The position numbers and the translations under genes were made by a program. From positions 186,001 to 250,000 of the forward strand of contig NZ_VSSR01000029.1 of NCBI RefSeq assembly GCF_008123515.1: a DNA stretch of 64,000 nt, written 5' to 3'. How positions within the stretch are numbered: the first letter of the stretch is position 1; each line of letters begins with the position of its first letter. Under the pieces are notes generated by a model, which worked only from the letters and a program-made list of their open reading frames with translations, made no database searches and was not told the origin of the DNA. The stretch comes from Bradyrhizobium cytisi. GTDB lineage: Bacteria; Pseudomonadota; Alphaproteobacteria; Rhizobiales; Xanthobacteraceae. Below are positions 26,188-33,859 of this stretch, piece by piece.

Positions 26188-26622
26188 TCACCAAACCTGG
26201 TTACCGAACCAGCCGTACTGCGGCGGCCGCGCGACGAGCCGGATACGTCTTTCGATGTGTCTCCTCACAATTTTGTTTTGACGCTGCGGTTTCGCATCGG
26301 CCTTTGTCGACTGACGCGCTCGCAGCCGTTCGGCATCGAGCGGTCCAAGCTGAGCAAATGCCTCGCGCACGCGCGTGTGTGGGAAGTCGGCGCCCGACGG
26401 GGCACCCAGCTCGACCTTAGCGATGTCAGTCGCGACGGTCGTGGGTTGGCTGGTGTCGAGAACGACCCGCTCAGGCAGTTTCCAATCAGAATGAATGCGG
26501 ACAGTGGCGGAGCGCCCAGTTCCACCGCGTATGGCAGGCCGATCCGGGACACAGGCGTCCGCAACGAAGAACAGCGCCAGCAACGCACCGCCGACATAGA
26601 ACAGATATCGTGAGATGGGCAT
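26188..26622 (-). CDS. Small membrane-anchored protein of unknown function
   Basis: A 144-residue protein. MPISRYLFYVGGALLALFFVADA forms one N-terminal membrane anchor or signal. A soluble part follows, with RIHSDWKLPERVVLDTSQPT and VREAFAQLGPLD. I know this type from Bradyrhizobium, usually in several copies per genome, without an assigned function. I place the start at the ATG at 26622; the longer frame adds an unlikely Arg-rich leader. Confidence 0.7.
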   Translation of the reverse strand: MPISRYLFYVGGALLALFFVADACVPDRPAIRGGTGRSATVRIHSDWKLPERVVLDTSQPTTVATDIAKVELGAPSGADFPHTRVREAFAQLGPLDAERLRARQSTKADAKPQRQNKIVRRHIERRIRLVARPPQYGWFGNQVW

Positions 26623-27031
26623 TGTCGGCGCCATCGCGGCCGCAGATTTTCGTCTGGCGAGCAACGGGCGACGGCGGCAAAATTGGCGAAGCAATGCAAC
26701 CTGCATGGGCGTGGTTGCCTAAACCGAACCGCCGTTGCATCCGCCGCGGCGTGTCTCTGGTGAAGCACTTTCTGAAGCTTGCGCGGTGCTCCATTTGGCA
26801 CGCGCACACACGCTGCAGCAGGCCAATGCTCATCGCATCCCAGCGCGGCTTCGCTTGAGCCAGATCAACGAATTGAGCTTTCGCAAAATCGCCTCGCGCG
26901 CCGTTGCACGGCTTGGTCAGTGCCAGTGACATGCCCCTTGGTACAATGACCGAGAGGGCAATTGCAGAGACGCGGCGCGCATCGCAGACTTCTCGTCGCG
27001 TACATCGAGCTTCTGGCAGGGAGGGCCGATG
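26623..27031. other. Intergenic region with a FixK-like site
   Basis: About 410 bp without a convincing gene. It contains TTGAGCCAGATCAA at 26855-26868 and TTGGTACAATG at about 26935. All open frames here look like shadows or random. Confidence 0.4.
26855..26868. promoter_or_regulatory. FixK/FNR-like box without a clear target
   Basis: TTGAGCCAGATCAA, a 9 of 10 match. The nearest starts are 170 bp to the right (27032) and 239 bp to the left (26622), farther than for the other boxes. It may be a chance match or may drive an unseen small transcript. Confidence 0.4.
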
Positions 27032-27319
27032 ATGATTCAATTCGAGCTGAGTTCGCGCGCAGCACTTTGCCGGCAGCTTGCAAGCCAGGACCTAGACAAC
27101 CACTCTGTCTGGATGGCCGAGGCGAGAAGCTGGTCAAACCTGGCAGATAAGACGCTTCATGATGAGCACGGACTGAAACGCGGTATCGTTGCCAGGTTCT
27201 TCTTCGCGTTCAGCAAATTGGTCGCGGGGCAAGACAAGCCTGCGAACCACACAACAGAGATGGCGCAGAGCAGATCGAGACGCCTCATGCCTTCTCGGAG
27301 CTTGTCACCTATTGCCTGA
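27032..27319 (+). CDS. Small protein of unknown function
   Basis: A 95-residue frame. CRQLASQDLDNHSVWMAEARSWSNLAD fits a small helical family frequent in Bradyrhizobium, in which a Cys-Leu-Ala stretch is followed by MAxxWxxLAD. GGGAGG precedes the ATG at good distance; the adjacent ATG at 27029 is an alternative. The last ~45 residues look less protein-like, so the true 3' end may be altered by decay. Confidence 0.5.
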   Translation: MIQFELSSRAALCRQLASQDLDNHSVWMAEARSWSNLADKTLHDEHGLKRGIVARFFFAFSKLVAGQDKPANHTTEMAQSRSRRLMPSRSLSPIA

Positions 27320-27522
27320 AACATTCTATCGCGAATCGTTCGCGCGGCTGCATGCCTGGACCCGGTATGGAGAGCGCCGGCGGCTTCACCGTAACGGCGC
27401 GCTTTCCGATGCGACCGGCGGCTGCACCTCCCGCCGTTCGAACGGTGTCCTCCAGATTTGCTTTGCTTGATCCGATAAAATTGGAAGGGGCTGGGGGACC
27501 TCCATTTCTTCGAAACCCTTGA
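27166..27522 (+). pseudogene. Possible remnant of a sensor histidine kinase
   Basis: An open stretch without a usable start reads FSELVTYCLKHSI, then GPGM, then GGFTVTARFPM. These resemble the N box (with Tyr in place of the key Asn), a DGPGM-like ATP-lid motif and the closing strand of HisKA_2-type kinases, but the ~40 residues expected between the first two are missing. It overlaps the preceding small frame in a different phase. Identification is weak. Confidence 0.25.
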
Positions 27523-27532
27523 TCTAAAGCAA
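27519..27532. promoter_or_regulatory. FixK/FNR-like box (one mismatch), weak target
   Basis: TTGATCTAAAGCAA, a 9 of 10 match. The next rightward start, at 27693, is 168 bp from its centre, so the assignment is uncertain. Confidence 0.45.
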
Positions 27533-27692
27533 GTCGCCGCCCTGGTGCTGCGTTCGTGTTGTGACGAGGGCGGGGATGGCATCATGTATGTGTGTCAATA
27601 AATCCGAGAACGGCACGATGGGCGGCGCCTCATTAGGCCGCTCATCGCTCTAAGCTACACTCACGCGACCAATGGCTGTGCGGGAGAATAGC

Positions 27693-27866
27693 ATGACTTA
27701 TGTTCTAATTGTCGTCAGCTGGCTCGGCGTTGCCAATGGCGCTGTTGTATCGACGCAAGAATTTTCGAGTGCAGAGCGTTGCGAAGCGGCCCGGACGGCA
27801 CTGATGGAATACGCGAAGGCGCGCAGCACTGACGAGACGCTGAGGCCCCTTTGCATGCAGAAGTAA
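27693..27866 (+). CDS. Very small exported or membrane protein
   Basis: A 57-residue frame: MTYVLIVVSWLGVANGAVVSTQEF forms an N-terminal hydrophobic segment, followed by SSAERCEAARTALMEYAKA with a second cysteine near the end (LCMQK). This two-cysteine pattern recurs in small rhizobial envelope proteins. The ATG at 27693 starts directly at the hydrophobic segment; an upstream ATG at 27672 is possible. Function unknown. Confidence 0.55.
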   Translation: MTYVLIVVSWLGVANGAVVSTQEFSSAERCEAARTALMEYAKARSTDETLRPLCMQK

Positions 27867-27957
27867 CAAGAGCCGAAATGGCTGACGCGTGCCCGACTTG
27901 GGCTGAAAGCGTTTTGGCGTTTCGCCCGCGCTACAGCTGCACGATTTCTACGGTTCC

Positions 27958-27971
27958 TTGACCTTGATCAA
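27958..27971 (+). promoter_or_regulatory. FixK/FNR-like box (one mismatch)
   Basis: TTGACCTTGATCAA, with a perfect right half and one mismatch on the left. Its centre is 66 bp upstream of the ATG at 28031. Confidence 0.65.
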
Positions 27972-28030
27972 TGGTCCGAGCACCAAAGCATGGAGCGATC
28001 CCAATTCACTCTCACAGGACGGAGACTCCC

Positions 28031-28306
28031 ATGAAGCGTGGCATGCTCATAAAATTATCACTCGCAGGTGCCGTGGTCGCCCTCGGAGTGTCCGGTTCAA
28101 TTGGCTGGTCGGCCGACGAAAGCCTTTCGCTCTCGCTAAGTCGGGCAGAAGCACGGGTCGGGCGCCCCTTGACACCAGTGTCAGTCGCCGGCGTCGCACG
28201 CCGCACCACCAGGCGCGCGGTCGTAGGCGGCGCGGCAGTTGGTGCAGCCGCCGTCGGCACGGCATGTGTCCGCGTTCTGGTCAACGGCAGCTACGTCTGT
28301 CGCTGA
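28031..28306 (+). CDS. Small exported protein of unknown function
   Basis: A 91-residue protein. A hydrophobic signal (about residues 6-25) is followed by an Arg-rich middle and a glycine/alanine-rich helix (RRAVVGGAAVGAAAVGTACV), ending in a two-cysteine tail, CVRVLVNGSYVCR. The start at 28031 has GGAG upstream. Like the protein at 24124 it is small, exported and FixK-box-led. No function is known. Confidence 0.7.
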   Translation: MKRGMLIKLSLAGAVVALGVSGSIGWSADESLSLSLSRAEARVGRPLTPVSVAGVARRTTRRAVVGGAAVGAAAVGTACVRVLVNGSYVCR

Positions 28307-28334
28307 TAGCCGTCATTACCGGCTCTGAATACCG

Positions 28335-28353
28335 CATCCTGCGGGATGATTTT
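28335..28353 (+). terminator. Probable weak terminator
   Basis: CATCC and GGATG pair around a TGCG loop and are followed by ATTTT, just downstream of the small exported protein gene. TCCTGCGGGATG occurs twice in this stretch. Confidence 0.35.
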
Positions 28354-29101
28354 CCTGCGGGATGTGCTGTTGCCGACCTGTGATCGAGCCCAAATCAGCA
28401 TCTACAGCGGCTCTGGCGTCCCTCCAGAGCGCGAGGGCGTAGCGCGATGAAGTGTGGAGTCCTGCCACCCATTCCGCCAACCACGACCAGCACTACTATA
28501 GAGCTTGCCGGGACCGGCTCGTACGACTGCCACCCGTTGCTTTTTCAGCCGCAAATCAGGTTCGAGCTGCTCAAGCTTTGGCTCCAGCCCGCCACCAGGC
28601 CGTACTCGGCGCTTTGAGTCGCCAGCTCCTGCTGGGTCGCGTGTCGGCGCGCGCGTGACCTTTTGAGCCTGCCATGACCGCAGCAAAGCCTTTCTTCCTT
28701 TCAGCCGCCAATTGCCGGTCGAGGGAGCCGAGTCTGCGTGAGCTGCGCCAGCACCGCATTGAGGCGCGCAACGATTTCCGTATCTCGCTGATGGACGGCC
28801 ACTGTAGCAGGCAAGTGAGCGTCGCAAGCACCTGATCCCTCGTCTTCAATGCACAGGTGTGAGTTCTGCAATCTTCTTCTCTTCTCTTCTCTTCTTTGCT
28901 TCGAGTTGCAGGGCCTTGCAGAGATCCGCAGCAAGGCTGTTGCTGAAGTTCTTAGATGGAGGGCTCAATGCTCGGGATGGGCTACGTTTGAAAGCTTGAA
29001 GGCAGGCCAAGCGCAAAAAGGGCGCGCGGAGCCGTCAGCCTCGGCGGGATGACGCCGGTCCGGCCCAATGGCGTCAAACTGGCAAAGCCCTCCCACGAAG
29101 C
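28354..29101. other. Region without a recognisable gene
   Basis: About 750 bp at the start of the mobile-element debris. Several short frames on the minus strand (for example HQRDTEIVARLNAVLAQL, about 28720-28800) look protein-like but are broken between frames, which suggests a decayed gene that I cannot name. A short TCTTC repeat lies at 28872-28898. Confidence 0.4.
28872..28898. repeat. Short tandem repeat (TCTTC)n
   Basis: About four to five consecutive copies of a five-base TCTTC unit in a non-coding or decayed stretch. Confidence 0.6.
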
Positions 29102-30334
29102 TCACAAGCCCAGCCCGCGCTTTCGTCCGAAGCTCCAATCGATGCCGCCGCTATCCAACGCGGTGCCGGAGACGTGTTGGCCGATGCGCTTGTCGAGGAC
29201 CGGCTGCCAGGGGACGAGAGCGAAGCCGAGGCCACCATCGGCGCTCAGGATTTCGAGTATGGCAAAGCGACCGCTGGCGAGATTGGTCGAACCGACGAGA
29301 GCCCCGGTGACGTACTCGCCTGCCTTGACCGGCTGGAAGGTTCGTCCAAGCGTGGATGCCATCTGGTGTCCGACCCGCTCGACCTCGTTCCGCTCGAGGG
29401 TGGCGATGCTCGGCCGGGAAATGCTCATCTTCCCGTCCTTGGTCACCGCGTAGCCCATTTCCACCAACCGCTGGGTGCGCTGATTGAGAGCCTGCTTGAC
29501 CTGTCGGCCAAAGCCGAGGTCTTTGACCATGATAGGGTCGCGGGCGATCAGCTGGCGGTCGAGCCAGGTCGCTCCGTCACTGGTGATCTGCCGTTCAAGG
29601 TCGAGGGTGGAGAGGGTACGGAGTTGGGGTCTGTTGCCACCCTGGGCGAGGTCGTGGGCCTGCCCGCGCTCGACGATGTCGTGCGGGACCCGCCAATGAT
29701 CCTCGTCGAGCCGCTCGACATGCCCCGCCCGGCGCAGCGCTTGCAGGCGGCGGACGTGGAAGCGGACGAAGCTTTCCGGATCCTTGCCCTGACGTTCAAA
29801 GCTGTTCTTGACGCGGGCGAGATGCCGGCTGGGCCGGTAGATGCCGTCGCCCTCCTCGGCGTTGATGGCAATGTTGTGGTCTGCCGACCGGGTCCCAGAG
29901 GCGGGAGGAGCCGCCTCGACGATCATGCCCCGCCGAACCTCCTCGACCCGGGAGGCATCGCCGAACTCCATGTGATGAACCCTTCCATCGACTCCGTCGA
30001 TCACAAGAAAGACCCGCTCGCTCATCTCGTCGCTGGCGAGGCCCTTGGCCAGGACACGACCGACCACGGTTTGGTTGATCGAGGCGCCATGAAGGGCGTA
30101 TTGCCCGACCCCACGCTCCTCCGCGAGGCCCTGATCCGAAAGCGCCCGGTGCATGGTCTTGATGATGTCATTGCGCTCGCCGAGGTCCTTCAGGGTGATC
30201 TCGGTCTTGTCGGACATCTTCACTACCTTCTGCGGTGCATCGATGCCCCAAATCTCCATCCGCCGGCCGCGCTGATCACGACAATTTAAGTCCGGGCGGC
30301 AACGAGTCATGCCCCGCGAGCCTGCCTTTGCCAT
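29102..30334 (-). pseudogene. Truncated relaxase, DUF3363 half
   Basis: 410 residues that match the C-terminal DUF3363 part of plasmid/ICE relaxases of the VirD2 kind, with LKDLGERNDIIKTMHRALSDQG at about 44-65 and the closing LASGRFAILEILSADGGLGFALVPWQPVLDKRIG. Full proteins are about 600-700 residues and begin with a relaxase domain carrying a catalytic Tyr and a His triad; that half is absent here. Upstream DNA shows no relaxase in another frame, so this is a deletion remnant. It marks a former conjugative or mobilisable element. Confidence 0.7.
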
Positions 30335-30348
30335 AATTATCGGCTACG

Positions 30349-31127
30349 TTGCATCTCGATTGGAATCCCGCAGGCGCGTTGTCCGAGGCTCGCAGAACCC
30401 GCTTCGATTTACAGACATTGGGCGGAGTTCGACAATACCTCAACAGCTATCGTCACACCTCCGATCGGCGGGCGGCGGACAAAGCCAAGGCTTCGGCGAA
30501 ACTGCTCCAAGAGGCAGAAGAGCAATTGAAGTCTAACTACGCCGGATACCTGCGCACCGCCGCAGCGAAGCTACTTGAAACCGCCCAGCTCATGAGAAGG
30601 CCGCGATCGAGGATTTAGCACGGACCATAGCCCGGCCGCCCGTTGGAGGCACAAGCTTTCTCTCAAACACGCTATTCGACCTCGAACGGACCCGCCTCAC
30701 CATTGATCGCTACCCGGGCAAGGTACTCTCATTTGATCAATGGAAAGCGAGCGTAAGCTCTCCGATAATTGGGCAGTCGCCCTACACTCAACGCCTTTAC
30801 TACGATCTACCACCTGCTTCTGCGATCTGGCTGCTGGCCCTGTTTTAAGCGCCTGTCCGAGGCGTCGATGCACCAATCGGTCTATCGCCGCTGCCTGTTG
30901 TACAATCGCGAGTGACTATCACCCCTGCAACATACGGCCTCGCGCCCCGCTCGAAAGAGGTGCCGAAGTATGTCGCCGATGATATTCAACTTAAATGGAA
31001 GAATGCCGACTGTGTCGGGCGCCTCTGGAATCCCCGGCCGTTGGCTCCAGCCGGAGCTTCCAATCACATTGTAGAGAGTGGCCTCTTCGGCCCGGTGTCA
31101 AAAACAACGTTTGAAAAACCGTTTTAG
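30349..31127 (+). pseudogene. Decayed gene with a frameshift and an internal stop
   Basis: Frame 1 is open from a TTG at 30349 (HLDWNPAGALSEARRTRF) to ~30590 with protein-like content. It then continues smoothly in another frame (HEKAAIEDLARTIARPPVGG) to a TAA at 30846. Past that stop the same frame stays open and protein-like to 31127 (VPKYVADDIQLKWKNADCVGRLWNP). This is best explained as one gene of about 260 codons damaged by a frameshift near 30590 and a nonsense change at 30846. I do not recognise the family. Alternatively the second part is an independent gene with a GTG start at 30912. Confidence 0.4.
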
Positions 31128-31148
31128 TTCGGCTCTCTCAAACGGTTT
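31114..31148 (-). terminator. Rho-independent terminator downstream of the tRNA-Lys fragment
   Basis: Read on the minus strand, AAACCGTTT and AAACGGTTT form a nine-base-pair stem around a ~15-base loop, followed by a run of T. It lies about 25 bp after the CCA end of the tRNA fragment and looks like the original tRNA-Lys terminator. Confidence 0.6.
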
Positions 31149-31171
31149 CTCTCGCTAAGTCTTGATTTGTT

Positions 31172-31216
31172 TGGTGGGCGCACCAGGGCTCGAACCTGGG
31201 ACCCGCTGATTAAGAG
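31172..31216 (-). tRNA. 3' fragment of tRNA-Lys (attachment-site scar)
   Basis: On the minus strand the sequence reads from the anticodon loop CTCTTAA (CTT anticodon) through the variable region, a perfect T arm (CCAGG-TTCGAGC-CCTGG), the acceptor 3' strand and an encoded CCA. The 5' half is missing: bases beyond 31216 do not form an anticodon stem or D arm. Such fragments are produced when an element integrates into the 3' end of a tRNA gene. The intact tRNA-Lys is not in this window. Confidence 0.75.
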
Positions 31217-31321
31217 TTCAGGACAATCGCATCCTTCGGCGGCTTGGAGCTGCTGCTCTGCCTCGTCTTTTCTATGAACTATGCCTGGATCTGGCACCCC
31301 CCTTTGAAAGCGTCCGTAGGA

Positions 31322-31726
31322 TTAGGAAGCGTTCGCCCGCGCCCGTTCTCGACCTTCACGACGCCGCTCGCGACGTTCGCGTCGTCGCCTAGCGCGCTCC
31401 GGCGGCTGTCGAAGTGGTGGTATGGGCGCATCCCTGTTCTCGGCTGGCACTGTCTCTGTTGGTGGCACGACGGCGGTGCGGGCTTCCATGAACTCTAGCA
31501 CTGTCCGTCCCTTGACGGTGATCTTCCAGCCGCCGTTTTCGCGCTCGACGAGATGTTGCGAAAAGATGTCGAGGGCCGGTACACGCGCAGCCAGCCGCTT
31601 TGTGCGATCGGCCCAGTCCCGGCCGCTGGTCGCCAGGATCGCCATGTCGCGCTTGAGATCGGCCATCGCAGCAAATCCGTCTGGATAGCTCACCAGGATC
31701 TTCAGCACCGTGACCTGGAAATTCAC
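31322..31726 (-). CDS. Small protein of unknown function, possibly winged-helix
   Basis: A 134-residue protein. The first ~85 residues (MNFQVTVLKILVSYPDGFAAMADLKRDM, then GGWKITVKGRTVLEFMEA) have the helix-helix-wing rhythm of a winged-helix DNA-binding domain. The tail is a low-complexity Arg/Glu stretch (RARRRRERRERRREGRER). I recall similar proteins from Bradyrhizobium but no function. Its 5' end overlaps the frame of the divergent excisionase-like gene if that gene starts early. Confidence 0.65.
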   Translation of the reverse strand: MNFQVTVLKILVSYPDGFAAMADLKRDMAILATSGRDWADRTKRLAARVPALDIFSQHLVERENGGWKITVKGRTVLEFMEARTAVVPPTETVPAENRDAPIPPLRQPPERARRRRERRERRREGRERARANAS

Positions 31727-31748
31727 CCCCGCCTCCGGTCATGGCCAC

Positions 31749-31934
31749 ATGGCTGGCGCCTGCGAGAGAGCGTACTGCGGAGAATTGACTGTCGAAGCCT
31801 TTCTCAAACGAGTCGGTAAGGAGTATCCTCGACCACGTGTGAAAGAAGGGAGGCGTCAGCTGTGGTTGAGAGACGATCTGGACCGAGCCATCGCGCCGGA
31901 CATGGTGCCGGGCGACCTCGCCGAGGATTTGTGA
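31749..31934 (+). CDS. Excisionase/AlpA-like small protein
   Basis: A frame of 61 residues from the ATG at 31749, or about 49 from a TTG at 31785 with GGAGA before it. The conserved-looking core is TVEAFLKRVGKEYPRPRVKEGRRQLWLRDDLDRAI: a short helix-turn-helix followed by an RRQLW strand, as in MerR-like excisionases. Its stop overlaps the GTG of the integrase gene (GTGA), a typical xis-int coupling. The assignment rests on size and context. Confidence 0.6.
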   Translation: MAGACERAYCGELTVEAFLKRVGKEYPRPRVKEGRRQLWLRDDLDRAIAPDMVPGDLAEDL

Positions 31935-33262
31935 CGTTGGAGCGGCCGCTTCCACGCTTTGTGGAGGTGCGTCGGCTTACCCGCGGTTCGGTCGCATTCT
32001 ATTTCCGGATTCCCACCTATTACCGCAAGCTCGGCTGCGAGATGGCGAATGAGCCACTTGGGACGAGCTACGAAGTCGCATGCGGCGAAGAGGGAAAAGG
32101 CGGACGTGCTGCCACACTCAATGCCCTCTTCGATGAATGGAACAACCACCGCAGAGGGGAGGCCGGTGAGCAGGGAAAGATCGCGCGCTATGGCACGATC
32201 GATTGGCTATTCCGGCAATACAAAACGGAGAAGGCGTATACCGAGAAGGTCTCACCTCGGTCCCGCCCCGATTACGAACGGATCATGCAAATGATCTGCG
32301 ACACCATCGATAAGAACGGACGGCGGATTGGCGAACGGCCGATCATTGAAGTTACGCCACGAGCCGCCGATAAGATCTACGACAAAATCATCAACGGGCC
32401 GAACGGCATCAGGCTGCGGCAGGGAGAAAAGGTAGTCGGGCTCTGCCGAAAGGTGTGGCGGATCATGCGTCGTCTGCACCCTGAGTTGTTCGACAAGAAG
32501 CATCCGAACCCCTGGGATGATTTCACCCTCAAGAACCGCACCAAGACCAAGAAGCATGCGGTCACGCGCGAAGAGGTCTATAAATTTGCGTGGGGCTGCA
32601 TCAAAGAAGGCCGGCCTGAACCCGCGGCTGTCGCGGTGATCTGCTTTGAATGGCTGCAACGGCCAGAAAACGTGGTGGCCGGGTTTTTGTCGTGGCCCGA
32701 CTATCGCAGCAAAAACTGGCCACACGCTGTGCGCATCGAGCACCACAAGAACAAGGCGTTGGTTTGGCATCCGCTAGAAGAGACTCTCGACGGAGAGACC
32801 GTCAAGTTTTACGCCGAAGCTGAGGACGTTTTGAGCCATCTGCCCAAGCTCGGCGTCCCGATGATCATGCGTCGGATCCAAAAGGGTGAACGCAAGGGCG
32901 ATGCCAAAGTATGGTCCTATCCGGGCATGGAAAAAGTAGTGCAGCAGATGCGCAAAAAGATCGACGGCGTCTCAAAGCTGTTCACGCTTGATTCCTGTCG
33001 ACACGGCGGCATGACCGAGCTTGAGGAAGCCGAGCTGACGGACGGCCAGGGTCGTGCGCTCTCGGGCCACAAGACCGCACAGGCCTATCGTGGCTATGCC
33101 AAGGAAACGATGATGCGAGCGTTGGCTGCGACGCGTAAGCGGCATGCACATCTCTTGGCGCAGAAGGAGCTCGATCAGCAGAATGCTGATGGAGCAGCAT
33201 CACCTCGAGACGAAATGCAGACCTCCCCAATTTCGAAGGCTAGCGTCCGATCTCAAAGGTAG
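31931..33262 (+). CDS. Tyrosine recombinase / site-specific integrase
   Basis: A 443-residue integrase. The N-terminal ~200 residues are a core-binding-like region (YGTIDWLFRQYKTEKAYTEKV). The C-terminal catalytic part has the second Arg in CRHGG (Arg357), a GH box (His380 in LSGHKT) and the nucleophile Tyr389 (AQAYRGYAK). The first catalytic Arg is probably in the WLQRPENVV helix. I choose the GTG at 31931, overlapping the upstream stop. It points at the 3' end of tRNA-Gln, 294 bp away. It is apparently intact. Confidence 0.82.
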   Translation: MTLERPLPRFVEVRRLTRGSVAFYFRIPTYYRKLGCEMANEPLGTSYEVACGEEGKGGRAATLNALFDEWNNHRRGEAGEQGKIARYGTIDWLFRQYKTEKAYTEKVSPRSRPDYERIMQMICDTIDKNGRRIGERPIIEVTPRAADKIYDKIINGPNGIRLRQGEKVVGLCRKVWRIMRRLHPELFDKKHPNPWDDFTLKNRTKTKKHAVTREEVYKFAWGCIKEGRPEPAAVAVICFEWLQRPENVVAGFLSWPDYRSKNWPHAVRIEHHKNKALVWHPLEETLDGETVKFYAEAEDVLSHLPKLGVPMIMRRIQKGERKGDAKVWSYPGMEKVVQQMRKKIDGVSKLFTLDSCRHGGMTELEEAELTDGQGRALSGHKTAQAYRGYAKETMMRALAATRKRHAHLLAQKELDQQNADGAASPRDEMQTSPISKASVRSQR

Positions 33263-33555
33263 ACTGCGCGTTTCGTTGAACGCTGCAAAAGGCGGCGGGC
33301 TTCTGCAACTGTCGATCCCGCGCGAGCCGTCATCGGCAGCGGTCGGAAGCTTGCAACCAGCAGACAGCGTTCATCGGCTCAATTCGTATTTTGATAAGTT
33401 GAGCGACGTTCAACGCGCGACGACTTTCATCTGCCTTGGACCAAAAACGAAACCAGCACAGAATTTCCAAATGGGAGGCAAACGGAATTTCCAAACGCGC
33501 TGGAGATTCCGGTTGCGGCAAGGCCGTTTTAATAACAAAATCAGCGTGTTAGCTC
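33263..33555. other. Intergenic region between integrase and tRNA-Gln
   Basis: About 290 bp with no convincing gene. This is where an attachment site would be expected; no second copy of the tRNA-Gln 3' end was found in the window by eye. Confidence 0.4.
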
Positions 33556-33630
33556 TGGCTGGGGCGGGAGGGATCGAACCTCCGAATGGCGGAATCAAAA
33601 TCCGCTGCCTTACCGCTTGGCTACGCCCCA
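33556..33630 (-). tRNA. tRNA-Gln (TTG)
   Basis: 75 bases on the minus strand with an encoded CCA. The acceptor stem TGGGGCG/CGCCCCA, the anticodon loop TTTTGAT with anticodon TTG, and the T arm GGAGG-TTCGATC-CCTCC are all visible and pair well. Confidence 0.95.
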
Positions 33631-33859
33631 TCAGGCGACGAAGGGAACGGCGGAAGAACCGACTACCGCAGATTCCCTCTGGTCGCAGCCGGTCTATAGG
33701 GAGCGGCGCGGCATTTCAACCGCCTGGAGGGGCAAAATACCACGGGCCGCCCACGCTCTATTATAAGCTCGATCCCTGCCCCGCCCCGGCCCTCCCGCCC
33801 ATTGAGACGACAGGCGTTTCATGGGAATACGGCGCCAAACCTGTCCTCGGGAGTGAGCC

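Noticed and set aside
28402..28934. Several minus-strand frames such as GGLEPKLEQLEPDLRLKKQR
   Set aside because: Fragmentary, in different frames, without ribosome sites; described only as a decayed or non-coding region.
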